Positions 1-6,411 are shown, counted from the first letter of the stretch. The stretch: DNA of 11,579 bases from an uncultured Faecalibacterium sp. (GCA_902463235.1 CABQER010000024.1:1-11579), one strand, 5' to 3'. Notes: generated by a model from the letters alone, not told the origin. Program-made: numbers and translations.

Positions 1-36
1 CTAAAAACGACCGTTCGTCGCTTCATTTTAGTAAAT

Positions 37-51
37 TGCAAATTGGTTGCA
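37..51. promoter_or_regulatory. Palindromic operator, copy 1
   Basis: TGCAAATTGGTTGCA is an inverted repeat (TGCAA, five-base spacer, TTGCA). It matches the site at 105-119 at 14 of 15 positions. This copy lies just downstream of the start point expected from the minus-strand promoter at 68-96, where a bound repressor would block transcription. The regulator is unknown. Confidence 0.6.
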
Positions 52-67
52 TTTTTGAACAGGGATG

Positions 68-96
68 ATTATACACGATATTCTCTCCAATTGCAA
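68..96 (-). promoter_or_regulatory. Sigma-70-type promoter for a gene off the left edge
   Basis: On the minus strand, TTGCAA (91-96) is followed after exactly 17 bases by a perfect TATAAT (68-73). The promoter fires toward coordinate 1. It lies beyond the tcdA terminator, so it starts a new transcription unit whose gene is outside the window. An ATG at 24-26 opens a frame running off the edge, but it has no visible ribosome site and I do not call it. Palindromic operators sit on both sides, at 37-51 and 105-119. Confidence 0.75.
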
Positions 97-104
97 TACC
101 AAAA

Positions 105-119
105 TGCAAATTAGTTGCA
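105..119. promoter_or_regulatory. Palindromic operator, copy 2
   Basis: TGCAAATTAGTTGCA is the second copy of the TGCAA-N5-TTGCA palindrome, just upstream of the -35 box at 91-96. The centres of the two copies are 68 bp apart. That spacing is compatible with one dimer at each site, or with looping across the promoter. Confidence 0.6.
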
Positions 120-163
120 AATTTATATTATAGAACGCTGCAGCGCGTAAAAAGCACGATCTT

Positions 164-253
164 AAATGGTCTCCGCTGATGCTCTGACCATTTTCAGCGG
201 AATTATTATTTTATTTCGCAATTCTGGAAAATCTGCGGATTTTCCAGAATTGC
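164..253. repeat. Two adjacent inverted repeats
   Basis: The second structure is the strongest: GCAATTCTGGAAAATC (218-233), a four-base loop, and its exact complement at 238-253, a perfect 16-bp stem. The first region can form either AAATGGTC/GACCATTT (164-171 with 186-193) or CCGCTGA/TCAGCGG (173-179 with 194-200). These two stems interleave and exclude each other. On the plus strand the first is followed by an A/T-rich stretch and the second by CTTTTC, so either might terminate plus-strand transcription, but no plus-strand gene is visible upstream. Confidence 0.65.
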
Positions 254-290
254 CTTTTCACGGGAGGAGTCATAACCGAAAGCGGAAGCT

Positions 291-325
291 GCCGCGCTGG
301 TTTCCTGTGGAAACATTCGCGCGGC
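291..325. repeat. Imperfect hairpin
   Basis: GCCGCGC (291-297) pairs with GCGCGGC (319-325). Inside, GTTTCC (300-305) pairs with GGAAAC (309-314) around a three-base loop. It is part of the run of hairpins between the tcdA terminator and the left-edge promoter. No coding potential was seen here. Confidence 0.6.
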
Positions 326-339
326 GGAGTTAACGTTCT

Positions 340-421
340 GCTTGTTTTCAGCGGGCTGAACCCTCTCAGGAGCTGGCACGCCGCAGGCGTGACCGAGAGG
401 GTTCTGCCCGCAAGCACAAGC
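340..421. repeat. Long imperfect hairpin
   Basis: The core arms 351-367 and 395-411 form a 17-bp stem with a single mismatch. Outer GCTTGT and ACAAGC extend it. A small inner hairpin, CACGCC (377-382) with GGCGTG (386-391), closes the top. There is no T-run on either strand, so it is not a typical terminator. It could be a processed RNA end, or a copy of a dispersed palindromic repeat. Confidence 0.6.
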
Positions 422-445
422 CTTTCCTCCACGACCCCCGCCCAT

Positions 446-488
446 GAAAATGGGGTCCAGAAACACCCGCAGGCGTTTCTGGACCCCA
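446..488 (-). terminator. Intrinsic terminator of the mnmA-tcdA transcript
   Basis: TGGGGTCCAGAAAC (451-464) and its exact complement (475-488) form a 14-bp stem with a 10-base loop. Read on the minus strand, the stem is followed by TTTTC at 450-446. It lies about 90 bases past the tcdA stop codon with no gene between, so it most likely ends that operon. Confidence 0.8.
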
Positions 489-578
489 AAATCAAAAATA
501 TAATTTCCTTAGCTTATGCGCAAAGCAACGCGGAGCGCATTCAAAATCGTCCCACACAGCAGGAGTCTGCCTTTTGTT

Positions 579-1349
579 TTACCCCTTCATTGGCACAAAG
601 CCCACAAGGTCTTTTACCACCTCGCCGCCGATGATCAGGCCGGCCACCGAGGGTACAAAGGCATTGGAGCCCGGCACCGAACGGCGCTGGGTGCACTTGC
701 GCTGGGTACCCGGAGGGCAGATGCAGTGATACTTGCAGCTGATGTCGTCATCCTCGATGGGGGTCATGGCAGGCTCCTTGGAGTAGACCACCTTCAGGTG
801 CTTGATCCTGCGCTTGCGGCACTCGGTGCGCATCACCTTGGCCAATGGGCAGACCGAGGTCTTGTAGATATCGGTCACTTCAAAGCGGGTCGGGTCCATC
901 TTGTTGCCTGCGCCCATGGAGCAGATAATGGGAGTGCCCACCTCCTTGCACTTCATCACAAGGGCCAGCTTGCCGGTGACGGTGTCAATGGCATCCACCA
1001 CATAGTCGTACTGGGTAAAGTCGAACTGGTCCTGTGTTTCCGGACCAAAGAAGCACCGGTGGGTGGTTACCCTGATGTCCGGGTCAATGTCGTGGATGCG
1101 CTGTGCAGCCACATCTACTTTATATTGCCCTACCGTGCTGCGGGTGGCGATGATTTGGCGGTTGAGGTTGGTCAGGCAGACCTTATCATCATCGATCAGA
1201 TCCAGTGCCCCCACGCCGCTGCGCGCCAGCGCTTCCACCGTGTAGCCGCCCACGCCGCCGATGCCGAACACCGCCACGCGGGAATTGTGCAGTTTTTCCA
1301 TAGCTTCCGCGCCCAGCAGCAACTGCGTGCGGGAATACTGATTTTGCAT
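579..1349 (-). CDS. tcdA: tRNA threonylcarbamoyladenosine dehydratase (TcdA)
   Basis: This is a 256-residue member of the ThiF/MoeB/E1 fold. TcdA uses ATP to cyclise t6A at tRNA position 37 to ct6A, stabilising decoding of ANN codons. Visible features: the Rossmann nucleotide loop GIGGVGG (29-35), DDDKVCLTNLNRQ (53-65) for ATP binding, DAIDTV (119-124), and the TcdA-type stretch TDIYKTSVCPLAKVMR (159-174) before VVYSKEP (187-193). PGSNAFVPSVAG (226-237) is the usual end region. The start was chosen at 1349 because AGGAGA lies just upstream; a longer frame would run into mnmA. mnmA ends 13 bases upstream, so the two are cotranscribed. A cysteine cluster, C205, C209, C211 and C219, lies in a loop that lacks it in E. 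coli TcdA as I remember it. Family assignment is firm; the exact substrate is inferred. Confidence 0.9.
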   Translation of the reverse strand: MQNQYSRTQLLLGAEAMEKLHNSRVAVFGIGGVGGYTVEALARSGVGALDLIDDDKVCLTNLNRQIIATRSTVGQYKVDVAAQRIHDIDPDIRVTTHRCFFGPETQDQFDFTQYDYVVDAIDTVTGKLALVMKCKEVGTPIICSMGAGNKMDPTRFEVTDIYKTSVCPLAKVMRTECRKRRIKHLKVVYSKEPAMTPIEDDDISCKYHCICPPGTQRKCTQRRSVPGSNAFVPSVAGLIIGGEVVKDLVGFVPMKG

Positions 1350-1362
1350 TTTGTTCTCCTTG

Positions 1363-2466
1363 TTACTTTTCCACTCTCGTAATGGTGCCGCCGCCCAGCA
1401 CGGTGTCGCCCTGATACAGCACCACGGCCTGACCGGGCGTAGGGGCGCGCTGGGGCTGGTCAAATTCCAGCCGGAAGCCGCACTCCGCCGGGTAGACGGT
1501 GGCGGCCTGCTCCACCTGATGGTACCGGGTGCGGGCTGTGACCCGCAGCGGCCCGGTCAGCTCCGGAATGGCGATCCAGTTCACCTCGTCCGCATACACG
1601 ATGCGGTCGAACAGCATCGCCTCCGGCCCTACCGTGACGGTGTTTGCCTGCATGTCCTTGCCGCAGACGTACACAGGTGCCCCCATGGCAAGGCCCAGCC
1701 CCTTGCGCTGGCCGATGGTGTACCGCACCGCGCCGTTGTGGGTGCCCACCACCCTGCCGCTCTCATCCAGAAAATCACCTGCCGGGTAGTGTTTGCCGGT
1801 GAAGTCCTCCATAAAGCGGGCATAGTCGCCATCCGGCACGAAGCAGATGTCCTGACTGTCGTGCTTGCGGGCATTGACAAATTTGTGCTGCTCCGCGATC
1901 TCGCGCACCTCAGTCTTGTGCAGGCCGCCCAGCGGCAGACGGATATGCGCCAGCTGCTCCTGAGTGAGGTTGTAGAGCACGTAGCTCTGGTCTTTGCCCT
2001 CGTCCAGCCCCTTTTTGAGCAGGAAACGGCCGGTGGCCTCGTCCTGCTCCACCCGGGCATAGTGGCCCGTGACCACATACTCCATGCCGTGTGCCCGGGC
2101 CCAGTCCAGCAGATGGCGGAACTTCATATATTTATTGCAGTCGATGCAGGGGTTCGGCGTGCCGCCCGCCTCATACACGCGGACGAATTTTTCAATGATC
2201 TGTTCCCGGAAGTCGGCCGTGAAATCCAGCACCTCGTACGGGATATCCATGGCATACGCCACCTCTGCCGCGTCCTCGATGTCCTTTTCCGAGCAGCAGG
2301 TGTGAAAGCCGGACTGTCCCAGCGTTTCGTTGCGGGTGAGCCGCATGGTGATGCCGGTGCAGTCATAGCCTGCCTGCTGCATGAGCCATGCCGCCACCGA
2401 GCTGTCCACGCCGCCGCTCATGGCAATGAGGGCACGCGGCTTTGAATCAGGGGTCTGTGTGGTCAT
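1363..2466 (-). CDS. mnmA: tRNA-specific 2-thiouridylase MnmA
   Basis: This enzyme makes 2-thiouridine at the wobble position U34 of tRNA-Lys, -Glu and -Gln, using ATP and sulfur relayed from a cysteine desulfurase. The 367-residue length is normal for the family. It has the PP-loop SGGVDSS (17-23), the first catalytic cysteine in NPCIDC (C107, with C110), the second in SQDICF (C208), and the GQRKGLG motif of the central domain. The start at 2466 has a good ribosome site (AAAGGAGA). A promoter lies directly upstream, and tcdA follows 13 bases downstream, giving a two-gene operon for anticodon-loop modification. No sulfur donor gene is visible in the window. Confidence 0.96.
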   Translation of the reverse strand: MTTQTPDSKPRALIAMSGGVDSSVAAWLMQQAGYDCTGITMRLTRNETLGQSGFHTCCSEKDIEDAAEVAYAMDIPYEVLDFTADFREQIIEKFVRVYEAGGTPNPCIDCNKYMKFRHLLDWARAHGMEYVVTGHYARVEQDEATGRFLLKKGLDEGKDQSYVLYNLTQEQLAHIRLPLGGLHKTEVREIAEQHKFVNARKHDSQDICFVPDGDYARFMEDFTGKHYPAGDFLDESGRVVGTHNGAVRYTIGQRKGLGLAMGAPVYVCGKDMQANTVTVGPEAMLFDRIVYADEVNWIAIPELTGPLRVTARTRYHQVEQAATVYPAECGFRLEFDQPQRAPTPGQAVVLYQGDTVLGGGTITRVEK

Positions 2467-2509
2467 AAGTTCTCCTTTGGTGCATTCAACACACTAAAAC
2501 AGTAGTATA

Positions 2510-2538
2510 ATAGTAACTCTGAAAAAAGAGCTTGTCAA
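2510..2538 (-). promoter_or_regulatory. Promoter of mnmA-tcdA
   Basis: TTGACA on the minus strand (2533-2538) is a perfect -35 box. After 17 bases comes TACTAT (2510-2515). The -35 box overlaps the TGA stop of cca (2535-2537). The leader to the mnmA start is about 35 bases. There is no terminator between cca and mnmA, so read-through from rnz-cca is also possible. Confidence 0.7.
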
Positions 2539-3968
2539 GACGCAGCGAGCTGCTGCACTGCGGCCAGCAGGGCTTGCCGCTCGTTGGGATATTCTTCCCG
2601 GATCACACCGTCCAGCAGCGCTTCCAGCACTTTGCGGATGCCCGGCCCCGCCGGGACGCCTGCCGCCATCAGGTCGCGGCCATTCACAGCCAGCTGGCTG
2701 ACGCGGCAGCATACGCCGTCCGCGTCCAATTGTTCGGCCAATTCGGAAAGTGCAGCAAAATCAGCCGCCCGTTCCGGCTGCAGGGCTGTGCCCAGTGCAG
2801 CAATGCGCTGCACGGTACACAAGTTATATTTGCCCAGTAGTCGGCGGGCGTAGATGGTAAAGCCGGGTGTGACGGTAGTTTCTCTGAGGACCGTCCGCTG
2901 GGGTGGGACCCTGTTGCCGAAGGCAATAGGGCGGGCGATGGAATGGCCTGCAACGGCAACGACTGCCGCCTGCGGCGGAAACAAGGAGTTGCTGTTGGGG
3001 CAGCGGCCAGCAGGATGCGAGTGCTGCTCAAAGCACGAAGCATCCGCTGGGTGCCGCAACTCGAACTCGTGTCCGAAGAGAAAGCTACCGTCACACCCTC
3101 TGGCTTCCCGCACCAACACCGCCGCCTCTTCAATCAAGGCGTTGGAGCAGCGCAGGCGCTTGAGGGTGCGGCGGATGCCATCCTCGCCAAGGCTCAGCAG
3201 CAGCGCCGCCAGCCGGATGGGCAGGTTTTCCGCACCCGCCGGGCAGGCATCCACCACCGGCTTTGCCGCCGCCAGTGCCTCCGGTGAAAGCTCGGGCAAA
3301 ACAACACCGAGTATTTTTTCGTCAAGATATGCCGCAGGGGCGGGTGCGCTCAGCAGCTTTGCAAGCTCTTCCTCGATGCGCTCCACCGATACACAGTCCA
3401 GATGGGCGCACAGCTCCTGTGCCGCCTGCGCCGTGGGCGGGTCGATGGCAAAGCCAAACCGGGCTGCGAAGCGGTACAGCCGCAGGATGCGCAGCGCGTC
3501 CTCGGTGAACCGCTGGCGGGGCACACCCACCGCCCGTACGATGCCGCTTTGCAGGTCGGCCTGCCCGCCAAAGGGGTCCACAAGGCCCTCTTTTTCATTG
3601 TAGGCCATAGCGTTGATGGTAAAATCCCGCCGGGCCAGATCCTCCCGCACATCCGGCACAAAGTGCACCTCGTCCGGGTGGCGGCCATCTGTGTAGGTGC
3701 CTTCTGTACGGAAGGTGGTGATCTCGTAAAGGGCACCGCTCTGCTTCACCGTTACCGTGCCGTGCTGCAGGCCGGTGGGGATGCACCGCTGCGCGCCGAA
3801 CAGCTCCATCACCTGCTGCGGCAGAGCACTGGTGCACAGGTCCCAGTCGTGCGGTGTAAGGCCCAGCAGACTGTCCCGCACGCAGCCGCCCACCACGTAG
3901 GCTGCATAGCCCGCCCTGTGCAGGGTGTCCAGCAGCTCTGCCGCACCCTCGTCCATCCGGATGGTCAT
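2535..3968 (-). CDS. cca: CCA-adding tRNA nucleotidyltransferase with an in-frame insertion
   Basis: This enzyme adds or repairs the 3' CCA of tRNA without a nucleic acid template (class II nucleotidyltransferase). It has the GGCVRD motif (27-32), the metal-binding pair D41 and D43 in HDWDLCT, RRDFTINAMA (113-122), TEDALR (155-160) and the RFAARFGF region. The C-terminal tail ends with the common pattern QLAVNGRDLMAAGVPAGPGI (425-444) and a PNER motif. The protein is 477 residues. About 78 of these (291-368) come from an inverted-repeat element, and without it the protein would be 399 residues, the usual family size. The insertion lies in the tail half, after the catalytic and nucleotide-binding parts, so activity may survive. 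The ATG overlaps the rnz stop (ATGA), with AGGAGG seven bases upstream, so the two genes are probably translationally coupled. Confidence 0.93.
   Translation of the reverse strand: MTIRMDEGAAELLDTLHRAGYAAYVVGGCVRDSLLGLTPHDWDLCTSALPQQVMELFGAQRCIPTGLQHGTVTVKQSGALYEITTFRTEGTYTDGRHPDEVHFVPDVREDLARRDFTINAMAYNEKEGLVDPFGGQADLQSGIVRAVGVPRQRFTEDALRILRLYRFAARFGFAIDPPTAQAAQELCAHLDCVSVERIEEELAKLLSAPAPAAYLDEKILGVVLPELSPEALAAAKPVVDACPAGAENLPIRLAALLLSLGEDGIRRTLKRLRCSNALIEEAAVLVREARGCDGSFLFGHEFELRHPADASCFEQHSHPAGRCPNSNSLFPPQAAVVAVAGHSIARPIAFGNRVPPQRTVLRETTVTPGFTIYARRLLGKYNLCTVQRIAALGTALQPERAADFAALSELAEQLDADGVCCRVSQLAVNGRDLMAAGVPAGPGIRKVLEALLDGVIREEYPNERQALLAAVQQLAAS
2865..3098. mobile_element. MITE-like inverted-repeat element inserted in frame in cca
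   Basis: Both ends carry GGGTGTGACGGTAG in opposite orientation (2865-2878 and 3085-3098). The match then continues as TTTCTCT after a one-base indel. The interval is 234 bp, exactly 78 codons, and its edge falls on a codon boundary, so cca stays open. Inside is a strong hairpin: GGATGC and GTGCT (3013-3018, 3021-3025) pair with AGCAC and GCATCC (3032-3036, 3040-3045). The encoded peptide starts GCDGSFL and ends TTVTP. It interrupts the cca tail domain and resembles no part of that family that I know. No target duplication was evident, and AAGCC/GGCTT just outside may belong to the element. It encodes no transposase, so it would be moved in trans. Confidence 0.75.
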
Positions 3969-4903
3969 GGCTGTGCCTCCTCGTACTGCAGGGTGATGCT
4001 TTTGCCGTCAAAGCCGCACTCCGCCGCCGGGAAGATGCTCTGTGCCTGCGCGGCATACTCCTCCGGGTCGGTGATCATGGGGGAATAATGGGTCAGCCAA
4101 AGCCGCTTTGCTCTCGCCTGCGCGGCAAGGGTCGCGCTCTGCCCAAAGGTGCTGTGCCCCCACTGACGGGCCTGGTCTTCCTGCTCCGGAAGGGCATAGG
4201 TGGCATCGCATATCAGCAGGTCTGCGTCATGCGCCGCCTGCAAATAATACGGGCAGGGGGCCGTATCGCCGGAAAATACCACGCTCAACCCCTTGCGCGG
4301 GGCGCCCAGTACCTGCGCAGGCTGCACCGTTCTGCCCTCCACGGCAACGCTCTGCCCTTTCTGCAGCAGCTTCCATTGCTGCACCGGCACCCCCAGCGCC
4401 CGGGCCTGCTCCGGCGAAAATTTGCCTGCACGGGGCAGCTCCAGCCGGTAGCCAAGGCTTTTTACCCGGTGCTTTGTGGCAAACGGCACCAGCCGCGCAC
4501 CGGCAGGCCAGCCCTCGCTCAGCGCATCCAGCGCCAGCGGCTGGCCCTGCATAAGCACCTGCGGCTTCACCGGATAGGGCAGCGGGCCGGTCAGTGCCCG
4601 CACCGCCGCCCAGATATCCGGCAGGCCCTCCGGACCCAGCAGCGCAAGCGGCCTTGTGCGGCCCTGCGCCCCCAGAGTCTGCAAAAGACCCGGCAGACCA
4701 AAGATGTGGTCGCCATGGTAGTGGGTCAGGCAGATGGCATCTGCCCGCATCAGGTTCACGCCTGCCCGGTGTGCCGCTGCCTGCGTACCCTCGCCGCAGT
4801 CCCACAGCAGGCCGTGACCGCCGCAGGCAGCAAACGCCGCCGAAAGCGCCCGGTCCGGCAGTGGCATGGTAGCCGCAGTGCCCAGCAGTGTAATGGTCAG
4901 CAT
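3965..4903 (-). CDS. rnz: Ribonuclease Z
   Basis: RNase Z is the endonuclease that removes the 3' trailer from tRNA precursors, leaving an end for CCA addition. The 312-residue protein is a metallo-beta-lactamase fold of usual length. It shows the zinc motif HYHGDH (61-66) followed by FGLPGLL, the tRNA-contact region after it, TKHRVKS (143-149), SGDT (211-214), GHSTF (249-253) and the last metal histidine in THYSP (H272). The start at 4903 was chosen for its GGGAGAG ribosome site; the extra 22 upstream codons read through the promoter. The gene overlaps cca by four bases, which fits their consecutive reactions on tRNA. That RNase Z and CCA enzyme are both present suggests many tRNA genes here lack an encoded CCA (inference). 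Confidence 0.94.
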   Translation of the reverse strand: MLTITLLGTAATMPLPDRALSAAFAACGGHGLLWDCGEGTQAAAHRAGVNLMRADAICLTHYHGDHIFGLPGLLQTLGAQGRTRPLALLGPEGLPDIWAAVRALTGPLPYPVKPQVLMQGQPLALDALSEGWPAGARLVPFATKHRVKSLGYRLELPRAGKFSPEQARALGVPVQQWKLLQKGQSVAVEGRTVQPAQVLGAPRKGLSVVFSGDTAPCPYYLQAAHDADLLICDATYALPEQEDQARQWGHSTFGQSATLAAQARAKRLWLTHYSPMITDPEEYAAQAQSIFPAAECGFDGKSITLQYEEAQP

Positions 4904-4940
4904 AAAATCGCTCTCCCTGCACAGTAGATTTCGATATTTT

Positions 4941-4969
4941 ATTGTACCACAGCCCAGCACGTTGCACAA
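4941..4969 (-). promoter_or_regulatory. Promoter of rnz-cca
   Basis: On the minus strand, TTGTGC (4964-4969) is followed after 17 bases by TACAAT (4941-4946). The -10 is good and the -35 moderate. A weaker plus-strand candidate, TTGCAC (4962-4967) with CATAGC 17 bases on, overlaps it and could serve the small ORF at 5024. Confidence 0.6.
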
Positions 4970-5023
4970 TCACTGCTGGCCGCGCATAGCATGGGCCAGC
5001 ACAGCAAAAAGGGGGGCAGCGGG

Positions 5024-5197
5024 ATGAGACGCAAAAAAGGGGATCCTTTTTCCGGCAGGCCGCACAGCGGCCTTGGATGGGTGCTGCTGCTCGCCGCACT
5101 GGCCCTGTTTCTGCTGGCCGGTGCGCCCGGCTGCATGGCCCAGCGGATGGCGTGGTCTGCCCGGGGAACGATGATCTTTCTGCCCAGCGGGTTTTGA
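5024..5197 (+). CDS. Small membrane protein, unknown function
   Basis: I do not recognise this 57-residue protein. It begins basic (MRRKK), then has one hydrophobic segment at about residues 18-35 (WVLLLAALALFLLAG) and a short polar tail ending in PSGF. This is compatible with a single-span membrane peptide. A purine run, AAGGGGGG, sits seven bases before the ATG; the in-frame ATG at 4991 has no ribosome site. The stop codon is followed at once by a strong terminator, which supports real transcription in this direction. It diverges from rnz and converges with the Ig-like gene. A chance ORF in GC-rich DNA remains possible. Confidence 0.45.
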   Translation: MRRKKGDPFSGRPHSGLGWVLLLAALALFLLAGAPGCMAQRMAWSARGTMIFLPSGF

Positions 5198-5240
5198 AAA
5201 AATGGGAGCATCCTGCTGCACAGAACGCTCCCATTTTTCT
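5198..5240. terminator. Bidirectional terminator between convergent genes
   Basis: AAAAATGGGAGC (5198-5209) pairs perfectly with GCTCCCATTTTT (5227-5238), giving a 12-bp stem with A-runs on one side and T-runs on the other. It begins one base after the small ORF's stop codon and ends four bases before the stop of the minus-strand Ig-like gene, so it can serve both. Confidence 0.85.
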
Positions 5241-5242
5241 TT

Positions 5243-6184
5243 TTACTTTCCATCCGAATAGGGCAGCTGGCCGGTCAGGGTCAGCGTTTCGGCAAGCTCG
5301 TCCTCCGAGCGGAACCGCCACGCCGCCGCTCCCACGGCCACATAGCAGGCATCGGCACGACCCTCCGGTGTAACGGCAAGGATCATCGTTTCACCGTCGC
5401 CCACCGCCGTTACCATGCCATCCGCACTTACAGTTGCCACGCCCGGATTGCTGCTGAACCATGTCATCGTTCCGTTTTGGGTGCCTGCAGCCTGCGCTGT
5501 CAGCTTCTGACTGGCTCCCACTGCCTGCAGCAGCATGGCGTTTTTGCTCATCTGCACCCGTCCGATCTCCGATGTGACCGTTACCGTGCAGCGCAGCACC
5601 TGCCCGGCTGTGGTCAGTGCGCTGATGACGGCCTTGCCGGACCCCTGCGCCTTTACGGTACCGTTTGTGCTTACCGATGCCACCGCCGGGTTGCTGCTGA
5701 CCCACTGCCGCACATAGGTAAACCCGCCTTTGTTCTGTTCCAGCTTCAGCTGTTTCGTCGGGGCAGGCTCCTGCTCTGTAATGGTAAGCGTCAGATCGCT
5801 GGTGTTCAGCACCAGGCGGCTGGCTGTGCTTTTGCGCACCGTGATGGTACAGGTGGTCTTTTCGCCGCGCTCATTGCGGGCCGTGACGGCCGCAGTGCCC
5901 TCGGCATGGCCGGTCACCTTGCCAGTGCCGTCCACCGATGCCACTGCCGGATCACTGGAAGTCCAGATCAGAAAGAAGTAGTCGTTGGGTGCCTGCACAT
6001 TCAGGTAGGCCACCGGGGCCGGGTCTCCTTCGGTGATATCCAGCGTCAGTTCGGCAGTGTCCAATGTCATGCCGCTGTCCGGCAGCGGCTGCTCCTGCGC
6101 AGCATAGGCCGACAAGGCCCCGGCTGCAAACAGTTCTGCGCACAGCACCACTGCACAAACACACGCTTTGAACCCCTGCTTCAT
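5243..6184 (-). CDS. Secreted protein with three bacterial Ig-like (Big_2) domains
   Basis: This 313-residue protein is likely exported. Residues 1 to about 29 form a signal peptide: a basic start (MKQGFK), a hydrophobic core and an alanine-rich end near AYAAQ. Three repeats of about 80 residues follow, each with the group 2 Ig-like signature: WTSSDPAVASV (74-84), WVSSNPAVASV (161-171) and WFSSNPGVATV (242-252), each followed by a G-x-V-x-A/G-x-G turn. Such domains act as adhesion or spacer modules on cell-surface proteins. There is no LPXTG motif, membrane anchor or catalytic domain, so it may be released or held by non-covalent contacts. The start at 6184 has GGAGGG eight bases upstream; a longer frame from a TTG at 6274 reads through the promoter and was rejected. 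It appears to be a single-gene unit. Confidence 0.85.
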   Translation of the reverse strand: MKQGFKACVCAVVLCAELFAAGALSAYAAQEQPLPDSGMTLDTAELTLDITEGDPAPVAYLNVQAPNDYFFLIWTSSDPAVASVDGTGKVTGHAEGTAAVTARNERGEKTTCTITVRKSTASRLVLNTSDLTLTITEQEPAPTKQLKLEQNKGGFTYVRQWVSSNPAVASVSTNGTVKAQGSGKAVISALTTAGQVLRCTVTVTSEIGRVQMSKNAMLLQAVGASQKLTAQAAGTQNGTMTWFSSNPGVATVSADGMVTAVGDGETMILAVTPEGRADACYVAVGAAAWRFRSEDELAETLTLTGQLPYSDGK

Positions 6185-6245
6185 GGGCTTTGCCCTCCCC
6201 GCCTGCTTTGCTGCAAGATCCTTTAAATATTCCTGTCTCCGTATT

Positions 6246-6274
6246 ATTTTACACGCAGTGCAAAACCGGGTCAA
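6246..6274 (-). promoter_or_regulatory. Promoter of the Ig-like protein gene
   Basis: On the minus strand, TTGACC (6269-6274) and TAAAAT (6246-6251) are separated by exactly 17 bases. An 11-base palindrome, CTGCCGGGCAG (6289-6299), lies just upstream of the -35 and could be an operator, though it may be chance. Confidence 0.75.
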
Positions 6275-6349
6275 GTTTTTTGCCCATTCTGCCGGGCAGC
6301 TGAGCCTTATTTTGTGGAGAATAATAAAATCCGCTTTTCAATTTTGTAC

Positions 6350-6387
6350 AAAACGCCGCCGCACCCGGCAAACCGGATGCGGCGGCG
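6350..6387 (-). terminator. Intrinsic terminator of the rubrerythrin gene
   Basis: The arms 6354-6368 and 6373-6387 form a 15-bp GC-rich stem with a four-base loop. The one imperfect pair is a G-U wobble in minus-strand RNA but an A-C mismatch in plus-strand RNA. A TTTT run follows on the minus strand. Both points orient it toward the rubrerythrin gene, which ends 25 bases away. Confidence 0.85.
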
Positions 6388-6411
6388 CTGTTCTGCTTTT
6401 GAATTTTCAGC

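Noticed and set aside
1..26. Minus-strand ATG at 24-26 opening a frame (MKRRTVVF...) that runs off the left edge
   Set aside because: There is no ribosome site and only eight codons are visible, so it cannot be told from chance.
206..495. Two overlapping minus-strand ORFs of 86 and 94 codons
   Set aside because: They run through perfect hairpins, have no ribosome site and a composition unlike the real genes; they are explained by inverted repeats.
516..1382. Long plus-strand ORF opposite tcdA
   Set aside because: Shadow of tcdA, whose motifs and ribosome site are clear. The same applies to 1351-2445 opposite mnmA, and to 8696-9970 and 8797-9876 opposite the ATPase-like gene.
2854..3603. Plus-strand 249-codon ORF across the element in cca
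   Set aside because: It is antisense to cca with no ribosome site or family motif; the open frame follows from GC-rich codon bias. A protein encoded by the element itself on this strand is not supported.
6185..6274. Thirty-residue N-terminal extension of the Ig-like protein from a TTG start
   Set aside because: Those codons coincide with the promoter boxes, and the internal ATG starts a proper signal peptide with a ribosome site.
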